This document shows, piece after piece, positions 1 through 6,207 of a stretch of DNA of 8,139 nt (positions are counted from its first letter, which is position 1; every line of letters starts with the position of its first letter). Source of the stretch: Spirochaetota bacterium (GTDB lineage Bacteria > Spirochaetota > Spirochaetia > SZUA-6); NCBI GenBank assembly GCA_003641675.1, contig QNBI01000068.1, positions 1 through 8,139 on the forward strand, in the 5' to 3' direction. The notes below the pieces were generated by a model. It made no database searches and was not told the DNA's origin. It worked only from the letters and a program-made list of their open reading frames with translations. Made by a program: the position numbers and the translations under genes.

Positions 1-10
1 ATAATATCTT

Positions 11-1210
11 TTAAGCTTTTAAACTTTTAATACTGTCTATGAGATAGTCCATTGTCTCTTTAGTCTGCCTTGGATTTATGGGAAGGATAACTAAGTTTTT
101 AACTATCTTTTCTGCAATGGGGAACTGCCCTTCCTTAAAGCCGCGTTTTTTAAAGGCCCATGTAAGAGGTACTATCGGAGTATAGTGGGTACCGACTTTA
201 ATTCCCTTTTCGTAGAGCATTTTATAGATAAAATCTTCTTTGTTTATGCCAAAAATTTCAGGGTCTATCACAACGGGATACAGATGAAATACATGTTCCC
301 CCCAGGGCATTTTTTTTGGAAGTTTAAGACCCTTTACATCTTTCAATCCTTCTGTGATATATTGAGCGTTTTCTATCCGTATTCTGTTAAAGGAATTGAG
401 CTTTTTAAGCTGAATTCTCCCTATGGCAGCCTGCATGTCTGTCATCCGGAAATTATAACCGGCGTCGTCAAAATTCTGATACCAGAACTTTTTACCCATT
501 GGATATTTGGATTCATCTATGCTGCAGTATTTTGTACTTTCTCCGTAAACTCTGGCGCAGTGGGACCTGTAAAGAGAAACTTTCTCGTATATTTCCGGGT
601 TATCGGTTATTATTATTCCACCTTCGCCTAGTGTGGATATGTTTTTCTGCTCGTGAAAGCTAAAGCACCCGGTTGTACCTATGCTTCCCGCCTTTTTGCC
701 CTTGTAGTCTGCCCCTACGGCGTGGCATGCATCTTCTATTATCTCAAAACCATACTTCCGTGAAAGCTTTAGAATCGGGTCCATATCGCATGTCTGTCCG
801 TAGAGATGGACAACAATGACGGCCTTTACATCCGGGGTGATTTTCGCCGCCAACTTTTTAGGGTCTATATTGTAATTTTCAGGGTCTATATCTACAAAAT
901 CGACCTTGGCGCCCAGAGTTGCCGGTGCTGCTGCTGTTGCAATCCATGTTAGCGGCGTTGTGAGCACTTTATCGCCGGGTTTTATTCCTATCCCGATGCA
1001 GGATAAAAACAGAGCTGCCGTTCCGTTTGTTACAACACGTGCATATTTTGTACCGCAGTAATCTGCAAATTCCTGCTCGAATTTCCTGCACTCAATACCG
1101 GAAGTCGGAGCTTTGCGCCTTAGAATTTCTAAAACCTTTTTTTCCTCTTCCTCTCCGTAGATATTACCGTGTTTTATCTGCAGGTCGTACTTTATTTCCG
1201 GTGTTTTCAT
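11..1210 (-). CDS. DegT/DnrJ/EryC1/StrS-family PLP-dependent aminotransferase
   Basis: A 399-residue protein, the usual length for this family of cytoplasmic aminotransferases. These put an amino group on a keto-sugar (or keto-cyclitol), usually an NDP-linked sugar, using glutamate or glutamine. Visible family features: the cofactor-phosphate loop around TNGTAAL (61-67), the IIEDACHA block (157-164) whose Asp160 should contact the pyridine nitrogen, and the Schiff-base lysine Lys189 in FSFHEQKN followed by the GEGG loop (195-198). The more usual form of this motif is FSFHPTKN, so the EQ preceding Lys189 marks a subfamily whose substrate I cannot name. The start is set by the ATGA overlap with the upstream reductase and by an AAGGAG/GGGGAG-rich stretch just before the ATG, which implies translational coupling. 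The stop lies 10 bases from the window edge, so further operon genes may follow outside. The family call is secure; the sugar is unknown. Confidence 0.93.
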   Translation of the reverse strand: MKTPEIKYDLQIKHGNIYGEEEEKKVLEILRRKAPTSGIECRKFEQEFADYCGTKYARVVTNGTAALFLSCIGIGIKPGDKVLTTPLTWIATAAAPATLGAKVDFVDIDPENYNIDPKKLAAKITPDVKAVIVVHLYGQTCDMDPILKLSRKYGFEIIEDACHAVGADYKGKKAGSIGTTGCFSFHEQKNISTLGEGGIIITDNPEIYEKVSLYRSHCARVYGESTKYCSIDESKYPMGKKFWYQNFDDAGYNFRMTDMQAAIGRIQLKKLNSFNRIRIENAQYITEGLKDVKGLKLPKKMPWGEHVFHLYPVVIDPEIFGINKEDFIYKMLYEKGIKVGTHYTPIVPLTWAFKKRGFKEGQFPIAEKIVKNLVILPINPRQTKETMDYLIDSIKSLKA

Positions 1211-2121
1211 AACTCCTTTTCTCCCCTGTTTTCTATAATTAAATTAAGTCCTTCATCGAGACCAACCATAGGCGTTTTCAGAATCCGCTTTGCCCTGCTG
1301 TTATCAAGGCTTACATCTGCAGGCCTTGGGGCGCGCCCGCTTGAAACATCAGGTTTTTTGTCTATGACAAGTTCCGCAGGATACCCAAGCCTTTTGGCTA
1401 TTCTCTTTGCCATGTCATATCTTGTAAGGACGTCATTGCTCGATATATGGAGGTAGCCGTTATACGATTTAAGCGCCAGTTCTAAAACCGCTCTGCTTAA
1501 GGTTATAACATCAGCAGGAGATCTTATTTCCGACTTTGGAAATGCAGCCTTCTCTCCCCTTTTCATCGATTTTATCATTCTCCACAAGAATGAGTTGCCT
1601 TCGTCAAGTACGGGCAGGCCCATTATTAACGAAGGCCGGATAATTACACAGTTAGTAAGACTCTTCTTAATTATGTTTTCCGATGCAACCTTAGTTTTCC
1701 CGTAAAAGTGAAGAGGCTTAGGGATATCCTCCTCCGTATAGAGTCCCTTTTTGCCGTCGAATACACTGTCGGAGGAAAAGTATATTAAACGGCAGCCCGA
1801 AGCCCTGCAGAAATCCGCAATTACTCCCGTAACGCCTGTGTTGATCTTTTCGGCTATTTCCTTATGCGCTTCGCAGTAGTCTATGTCGGAGAGAGCGGCA
1901 AGGTGGACTATAACGTCCGGATTATTTTCTTTAAGGATACGGTTAAGTTCCAAAGTGTCCAGCAAATCTGCAGTATAAAAGGAGAGGTTTTCCTGACTGT
2001 AGTAGGCTTTGTATCTGTCAATTGCAATAATATTTACGTCCTCTTTAAGATTTAGCGACTGTACGATAATATTGCCTGCGACAAATCCGGCGCCGCCTGT
2101 TATCATTATTTTAGTTGCCAT
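1207..2121 (-). CDS. RmlD-like NAD(P)-dependent sugar reductase/epimerase (extended SDR)
   Basis: A 304-residue extended short-chain dehydrogenase/reductase, close in length to dTDP-4-dehydrorhamnose reductase (RmlD). The N-terminal Rossmann motif is TGGAGFVAGN (8-17), with Ala15 in the place of the third glycine of GxxGxxG. Further family blocks are VHLAALSDIDYCE (72-84), matching the RmlD AAxTxVDxCE block, SSDSVFDG (116-123), and the catalytic YGKTK with Tyr140 and Lys144. The usual Tyr of the RmlD STDYVFDG block is Ser119 here. The likely role is reduction or epimerisation of a 4-keto nucleotide sugar in the cytoplasm. It is the first gene of the operon and its TGA overlaps the aminotransferase ATG. 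The start is chosen because AGGAGG (2129-2134 on the plus strand as CCTCCT) lies 7 bases upstream. The gene looks intact. The family is confident; the name RmlD is not asserted because the other rhamnose-pathway genes are absent. Confidence 0.9.
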   Translation of the reverse strand: MATKIMITGGAGFVAGNIIVQSLNLKEDVNIIAIDRYKAYYSQENLSFYTADLLDTLELNRILKENNPDVIVHLAALSDIDYCEAHKEIAEKINTGVTGVIADFCRASGCRLIYFSSDSVFDGKKGLYTEEDIPKPLHFYGKTKVASENIIKKSLTNCVIIRPSLIMGLPVLDEGNSFLWRMIKSMKRGEKAAFPKSEIRSPADVITLSRAVLELALKSYNGYLHISSNDVLTRYDMAKRIAKRLGYPAELVIDKKPDVSSGRAPRPADVSLDNSRAKRILKTPMVGLDEGLNLIIENRGEKEL

Positions 2122-2142
2122 ATACGAACCTCCTGATTTACA

Positions 2143-2171
2143 GGTATAGCAGAAATGCAGTTAATAGTCAA
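2143..2171 (-). promoter_or_regulatory. Predicted sigma70 promoter of the reductase-aminotransferase operon
   Basis: On the minus strand there is TTGACT (2171-2166), a 17-base spacer, then TATACC (2148-2143). The -35 box matches 5/6 and the -10 box 4/6, with optimal spacing. The predicted transcription start is near 2136, which leaves a very short leader that begins just upstream of the AGGAGG site. Inferred from consensus only. Confidence 0.5.
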
Positions 2172-2240
2172 TAGCCTTTAATAAGCCTATTTAAAAACTA
2201 TGCAATTAAGTTTTAGCCGCTCGTTGTTAAAGAGCTGTTT

Positions 2241-2250
2241 CAATCGATTG
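2241..2250. repeat. 10-bp perfect palindrome in the divergent intergenic region
   Basis: CAATCGATTG is a perfect palindrome between the two divergent promoters (2143-2171 minus and 2283-2310 plus). The half-site TCGATT recurs at 2274-2279. It could be an operator for the divergent transcripts, but one 10-bp palindrome in AT-rich DNA can arise by chance. Otherwise the stretch 2172-2282 shows no gene. Confidence 0.25.
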
Positions 2251-2282
2251 TGCCAATAAAAATAATTTTTTTGTCGATTTCA

Positions 2283-2310
2283 TTGTGCATTTAATTTGGT
2301 GTGGTATAAT
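2283..2310 (+). promoter_or_regulatory. Predicted extended -10 promoter ahead of the lipoprotein-like/permease remnant
   Basis: A perfect TATAAT lies at 2305-2310 with an upstream TG (2302-2303), which makes an extended -10 element. A weak -35 (TTGTGC, 2283-2288) sits 16 bases upstream. The predicted start is near 2317. It points into the damaged gene at 2354 and may now drive the truncated permease and the ATPase. Confidence 0.55.
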
Positions 2311-2353
2311 TTCTAACGAAGAAAGTAAGCTTTTATAATTAAGCTATCTTTTT

Positions 2354-2758
2354 AAAAAAAAGACATATATTGTCCTTCTGCTTGTTTTTTTTCTTATCCT
2401 TTCGTTTTCTTTGGGTTTCTGTAAATATCTTGGTTTTATCAATAAGGGCTGGGTATTACAGGGAACATGGAAAATAACACAGAAACCGGATACCTGGGGT
2501 CCGCATGCCTACTTTGTCTTTCTGGATAATGCAAGCGGTTATCAGATACAGGATTCCAACAACAGTGTTTTTGAGAGCGGGATAATAGCAGACCTCACTG
2601 ATTCATCCTTTGATTATAGAATGGGCCAGTTTGATCTCGATCCAAGCCTTGTAGGCAGTAATAATTATGTGGAATAATCTCTGAGTGACACAGATACCAT
2701 AACTATGACCTTCTATGCAGACAGAGAAAAAAGTGCAAATTTCGGTGTTATGCTGTAG
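2354..2758 (+). pseudogene. Broken gene for a small exported, lipocalin-like protein
   Basis: Read in one frame from 2354 this gives a basic start (KKKTY), a long hydrophobic stretch typical of a signal peptide, a cysteine at 2420-2422 (LGFC), then a GTW-containing, strand-rich domain (WVLQGTWKI ... AYFVFLDNASGYQI). This resembles small lipocalin-like bacterial exported proteins, but I cannot assign a family firmly. It is damaged in two ways. No ATG, GTG or correctly placed TTG precedes the signal peptide: the frame is open back to a TAA at 2336, and the only TTG (2411) lies after the hydrophobic core. There is also an in-frame TAA at 2675-2677, after which the same frame continues with protein-like sequence (SLSDTDTITMTFYADREKS) to a TAG at 2756-2758. 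The LGFC site is a poor lipobox because of Phe at -1. Its 3' end meets the permease fragment, so its own C-terminus is probably lost. Confidence 0.6.
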
Positions 2759-3294
2759 TGAAGGGGAGAGGGACAAAACTGGCAAAATTAGTGGAGCAGA
2801 CATCATTTTTACCATACCTTATACCCGGTATTGCATTCGGAGCACTGTATCTGTCACTTTTCACACACCGTATTGGGCCTATTCCTGCACTTTACGGTAC
2901 TTTTTTATTAGTTGCACTTGTCTGCATAGCGAAGAATCTGCCCTTTACAGGGAGAGCCGGAATTACCTCTATGCTTCAAATAGGGAGCGAACTGGAAGAG
3001 GCATCGGAGATTGCAGGCGCGAAGTGGTCGAGAAGATTTATGAAGATTATCCTTCCTCTGTCTATTAACGGGGCAATTTCAGGATTTATCCTTGTTTTTA
3101 TAACTGTAATGAGAGAACTTTCGCTTATTCTTCTGCTTGTTACACCGGAGACAAGGACTCTAACAACTATGACATTCCGGTATCAGGAGCAGGGGTATAG
3201 CCAATTTTCCAGTGCAATCAGTGTACTAATTATTGCAATAGTTGTTGCAGCAGAGCTTGCGACGCGAAGGTTAACAAAAAATAAAGCAATTTAA
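2758..3294 (+). CDS. ABC transporter permease, C-terminal half only (iron(III)/spermidine type)
   Basis: A 178-residue open frame equivalent to the last part of an inner-membrane permease of the binding-protein-dependent family (FbpB/AfuB-like, usually over 500 residues). Hydrophobic segments lie around residues 17-35, 43-62, 104-130 and 152-167. The EAA loop that docks on the ATPase is present: EEASEIAGAKW (80-90) with Gly87 and the closing IILP (97-100). The N-terminal membrane domain is missing. Homology-like sequence (YAVVKGRG) seems to begin a few codons before the GTG at 2758, and the frame closes at a TGA at 2686-2688, which points to a deletion junction rather than a true start. The GTG overlaps the upstream TAG (TAGTG) and has no convincing Shine-Dalgarno site, so any translation would depend on coupling. 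The ATPase gene follows after 26 bases. It is probably non-functional as a transporter subunit. Confidence 0.75.
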   Translation: MKGRGTKLAKLVEQTSFLPYLIPGIAFGALYLSLFTHRIGPIPALYGTFLLVALVCIAKNLPFTGRAGITSMLQIGSELEEASEIAGAKWSRRFMKIILPLSINGAISGFILVFITVMRELSLILLLVTPETRTLTTMTFRYQEQGYSQFSSAISVLIIAIVVAAELATRRLTKNKAI

Positions 3295-3320
3295 TGTATG
3301 ATATTTATTGAGGGATAAAA

Positions 3321-4463
3321 ATGAGCAATACAGTAGTAGAGGTAAAGAATTTAACCAAAGTTTTTGGTGATGTTACAGCAGTAAATGATGTATCCTTTTC
3401 AATAGAGGAAAAAGACTTTCTTATTCTTTTAGGCCCTTCCGGGTGTGGTAAAACTACTATTCTGCGCATGATTGCAGGGCTGGAAGAACCGACTTCCGGT
3501 GAGATATTTCTTCGTGAAAAGCTTGTATACTCCAGTGAAAAGAAAATATTTGTTCCTGCACGGGAAAGAAGTGTCGGCCTGGTTTTCCAGAGTTATGCTC
3601 TCTGGCCGCATATGACAGTTTTTGAAAATATTGCATTCGGCCTCCGGGTACAGCATCTTAATTCTGCAGCTATTAAAGCAAAGGTGAAAGAGGGACTTTC
3701 GTTTATGCAGTTAGAGGAAATGGCAAATCGTTATCCCCAGGAAATGAGCGGGGGTCAACAGCAGAGAGTAGCGCTTGCAAGAATGCTTGTATCCGAGCCG
3801 GAAGTATTTTTAATGGATGAGCCGCTTTCCAACCTCGATGCAAAACTGCGTCTGGAAATGCGTGCGGAGATTAAAAATATACACTTCCAGACCGGTGCAA
3901 CTACGGTTTATGTTACCCATGACCAGGTGGAAGCTCTGACTATGGCCAACAAGATTGCAGTATTAAACCATGGCAGAATGGAGCAGTTTGATAAGCCGAA
4001 AGCAATTTATAAACATCCTGCTACTCTTTTCGTGGCAGATTTTATCGGAAGCCCCACAATTAATAAACTGAAAGGAGTGCTGCAGTTCGAAGAGGGTGCG
4101 GGAATTTGCAGTGTTCGGGGTGATTCCTTTAAACTTGTCACAGGTTATAAGATAAATACGAGAGTGCAGGAAGGGCAGGAGGTAGTGGCTGCGGTAAGGC
4201 CGGAGAGTGTTCTAGTAGATTCGGTGAAGGGGCATGAAGGATCAATCAATATTTTTAGTGCAGAGATAAGTACCGTTCTGCCTGCCGGCCCGGAGACCAT
4301 ACTGCAGGTAAAGTTTAAGAATTATATTTTAAATCTACTTATTACACAGGATGTTGATTATTTAGCGGGTGAAAAGGTTGATATTTATATACCTCCGAAA
4401 GAAGTACTTCTGGTTAACAGCAGTACGGGAAGGCTTATCCCACCATCAATGAATACTCAGTAG
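3321..4463 (+). CDS. ABC transporter ATP-binding protein (iron(III)/spermidine/MalK-like importer)
   Basis: A 380-residue cytoplasmic ATPase that would energise an importer by binding the permease EAA loop. All nucleotide-binding motifs are intact: Walker A GPSGCGKTT (38-46), Q-loop Gln90 in VFQSYALWPHMTVFENIAFG, signature MSGGQQQRVALAR (142-154), Walker B VFLMDEP (162-168), D-loop SNLD (170-173) and the switch His200 in VTHDQ. The C-terminal part, from about residue 245, has the length and character of a TOBE-type regulatory domain. The ATG is supported by GAGGGA (3310-3315), 5 bases upstream. The neighbouring permease remnant is of the FbpB/AfuB kind, so the original system was probably an iron(III), polyamine or sugar-phosphate type importer; the substrate cannot be decided. 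The ATPase is undamaged although its permease is truncated and no binding-protein gene is in view, so it is either a recent orphan or serves another permease. Confidence 0.92.
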   Translation: MSNTVVEVKNLTKVFGDVTAVNDVSFSIEEKDFLILLGPSGCGKTTILRMIAGLEEPTSGEIFLREKLVYSSEKKIFVPARERSVGLVFQSYALWPHMTVFENIAFGLRVQHLNSAAIKAKVKEGLSFMQLEEMANRYPQEMSGGQQQRVALARMLVSEPEVFLMDEPLSNLDAKLRLEMRAEIKNIHFQTGATTVYVTHDQVEALTMANKIAVLNHGRMEQFDKPKAIYKHPATLFVADFIGSPTINKLKGVLQFEEGAGICSVRGDSFKLVTGYKINTRVQEGQEVVAAVRPESVLVDSVKGHEGSINIFSAEISTVLPAGPETILQVKFKNYILNLLITQDVDYLAGEKVDIYIPPKEVLLVNSSTGRLIPPSMNTQ

Positions 4464-4475
4464 GCTTTATTCCTG

Positions 4476-5982
4476 CTATCCGTTTTCAACAAGATACGCA
4501 TTCAGTATCCGGTGCAGCTTTTCAATAATTTCCCGGCTTTCCTCTTGTGAAGCGATGTTTGTAAGTTCTCCCGGATCATTTTCGTAGTCGAACAGTTCTT
4601 CCGCAATAACATGTTTGGCTTTATCCAGATATACCGTGTAGCGGTACTTTTCCGTCCTAACGCTGTGTGCAACTGCATAGGCTTTTATCCTGTCGTGCCA
4701 CTGGTGCTTGCGGTGAGCGAATACTGCCTGCTTGCCGCTAATATCAGTGTTTTGTAAAAGCGGCAGCATGCTTTTGCCCTGGAGGTATGCCGGAATCGGA
4801 ATATCAGCCATTTCACAGAGTGTTGGAAAAATATCAACATGCTCTGTAAGATGGTTTTCTTTTAATCCCTGCATCGCGGGGTCCGGAGTGTGAATAATAA
4901 GCGGCACCTTAAGGGATGTGTCCCATAGGTTGTGTTTACCCCAGTAGCTGTGTTCATCGGTATGAAATCCATGATCACTTACAAGAACTATTACAGTGTT
5001 TTTGTAAAGTCTTAAATATTTCAGCGCGGCAATGAGACGTCCAATCATGGTATTTATATAGCTTATTGCCGCATAGTAGCCGTGCATTAATTCCAGTGAC
5101 TGTTCATGGTTTGCCGCCCACGGTTCTTCGTAGCCGTGCTGTATAGTACTGCGCCGGTTCGGAGTCTCCCATAGACCAGGATTATGTATTTGCCGGCACT
5201 CTATTATTTTCCGGGAGTTTAAGTAAATCTCTGCTGTAAAGGTCCCAGTATTTTTTAGGAGAATTCCATGGGAGATTACCTGCGGTATAGCCGACTGCGA
5301 GAAAAAATGGCGTATCTCCTTTAAGGCTGTCAATTGTTATATCCTTTAAGTATCTTAAGGCTCTGTCTGTTGTCTGCCCGTCAAAATAAACGTTATCATC
5401 AACATTTCCTGCCTCTGCTGTAGGCCCCTTTGCCTTGCGCAGTCCGGACGGGGTTAGTATATCCTCCATTGAAAGACCTGCCTTTTCAAGGTTTTTTATA
5501 CGCCTCCGTATAAGCTTAAAGGATTCATTATTAACCCATGGGTTGGGGGATTCTGAGTTATGAATTTTCATGTCTTCCGGGATGTTGTCTGGGAGTTTAG
5601 ACCTCCAGAAGGGCTCGATCCACGAAGGAGGGTCGTCGACATCGTGAAAGACCAATCCTGCGCCGAAAGTGCGGTACCCGTGATTTTTAAATATTTCCGG
5701 AAGTGTAGAAAAATTCTCACCCATCTTTTTCCTGAAATTTGGGAAGAAGGGGTCATTTGTAAACCGCTCTGTTTTTAAAGGACGAAGCCCGCTAAAGATA
5801 TTCGCTCTGGATGCACCGCAGAGAGGGAACTGACAGAAGTGATTGTTAAACTGTATGGACTCCGAAGCCAGTTTGTCTATGTTCGGAGGTTTTATCCGGC
5901 TGTTTCCGTAACAGCCGTAGCGTTTACCGATATCATGGGTAATGATAAAAAGAATATTGTTCTTTTTTCCGTTTTTTAACAT
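4476..5982 (-). pseudogene. Sulfatase (iduronate-2-sulfatase type) split by a +1 frameshift
   Basis: Two overlapping minus-strand frames (5982-5182 and 5333-4476) are halves of one sulfatase of about 501 residues, a normal family length. Sulfatases hydrolyse sulfate esters of sugars or polysaccharides. The first half has the N-terminal metal region IITHDIGKRYGCYG (13-26) and the formylglycine motif CGASR (Cys55-Arg59). It runs through FFLAVGYTAGNLPW and KKYWDLYSRD and stops at TAA 5184-5182. The second half continues from NPGLWETPNRR and carries the HGYYAAISYIN helix and the second metal/substrate block SDHGFHTDEHSYWGKHNLW. Skipping one base at the TAA restores a continuous protein. The ATG at 5982 is preceded by AGAGG. 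Where iduronate-type sulfatases have GKVFH, this protein has GLVFH, so the expected active-site lysine is Leu110. It lies 12 bases from the convergent ATPase gene with no clear terminator. An IS end lies 43 bases upstream and probably removed its promoter. No signal peptide is evident. A sequencing error remains possible. Confidence 0.82.
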
Positions 5983-6025
5983 TTGTCTGCCTCTATCTTG
6001 AATATTTTTCTAAATGTAATGTATG

Positions 6026-6041
6026 ACTCCCCTGCCAAAAC
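6026..6041 (+). repeat. Left terminal inverted repeat of the IS
   Basis: ACTCCCCTGCCAAAAC reads inward from the left end. It pairs with the right repeat at 14 of 16 positions, differing at bases 11 (C/A) and 16 (C/G). It ends 43 bases upstream of the sulfatase ATG. Confidence 0.75.
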
Positions 6042-6043
6042 CA

Positions 6044-6090
6044 ATATAATTATTCAGGATTGGGCCAATTTTCAATAATTGTAATTATAT
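6044..6090. repeat. Nested inverted repeats in the IS left subterminal region
   Basis: Symmetric arms are AATTATT (6048-6054) and AATAATT (6074-6080). Inside them lies the near-perfect palindrome ATTGG-G-CCAAT (6059-6069), separated by 4 bases on each side. The 9-bp pair ATATAATTA (6044-6052) and TAATTATAT (6082-6090) gives a second, longer pairing. It could be a transposase-binding or structured region; no function is demonstrated. Confidence 0.55.
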
Positions 6091-6132
6091 CAAAATTAAG
6101 ATTCTATACAATATGATTTTTCCATAATGGAA

Positions 6133-6150
6133 ATTACAGGTTTCTGTAAT
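6133..6150. repeat. Perfect 7-bp hairpin in the IS left end
   Basis: ATTACAG (6133-6139), loop GTTT, CTGTAAT (6144-6150). It shares the GTAAT/ATTAC core with the hairpin at 6180-6199. It has no T-run immediately after it, so I do not call it a terminator. Confidence 0.5.
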
Positions 6151-6179
6151 AAACCAAGCAAATGTTAAGGCTAATCTTT

Positions 6180-6199
6180 TGTAATTAAAAAGAATTACA
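6180..6199. repeat. Perfect 7-bp hairpin just past the transposase stop
   Basis: TGTAATT (6180-6186), loop AAAAAG, AATTACA (6193-6199). It lies 8 bases past the transposase stop codon (minus strand), with AAAGATTAGCC following on that strand, so it is not a classic terminator. A further 6-bp pair TAACAG/CTGTTA (6209-6214 and 6219-6224) spans most of the stop codon. Confidence 0.45.
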
Positions 6200-6207
6200 T
6201 CTTTTCC

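Noticed and set aside
185..631. 148-codon plus-strand open frame
   Set aside because: It is antisense to the well-supported aminotransferase, has no family-like motifs and no Shine-Dalgarno site; it is a shadow frame.
2411..2422. Lipobox (LGFC) making the small protein a lipoprotein
   Set aside because: Phe at -1 departs from the small residue normally required, so lipidation is not claimed, although some phyla tolerate variants.
2603..2815. 70-codon minus-strand open frame across the junction
   Set aside because: It lies antisense to the lipoprotein-like and permease remnants and shows low-complexity, non-domain sequence.
2715..3068. 117-codon plus-strand frame overlapping the permease
   Set aside because: The permease frame carries the membrane segments and EAA loop; this one is an out-of-frame shadow.
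4464..4475. Bidirectional terminator between the convergent ATPase and sulfatase genes
   Set aside because: The 12-base gap holds no inverted repeat or T-run.
5182..5190. Programmed +1 frameshift in the sulfatase
   Set aside because: There is no slippery codon pair, internal Shine-Dalgarno site or downstream structure I could recognise, and the family is not known for recoding.
6010..6038. Outward promoter formed by the IS end (TTGGCA in the repeat facing the sulfatase)
   Set aside because: No -10 box occurs at 16-18 bases; the best candidate, TACATT, is only 14 bases away.
6044..6200. CRISPR array or tandem repeat
   Set aside because: The repeats are inverted, short and of unequal length and spacing, with no repeat-spacer pattern.
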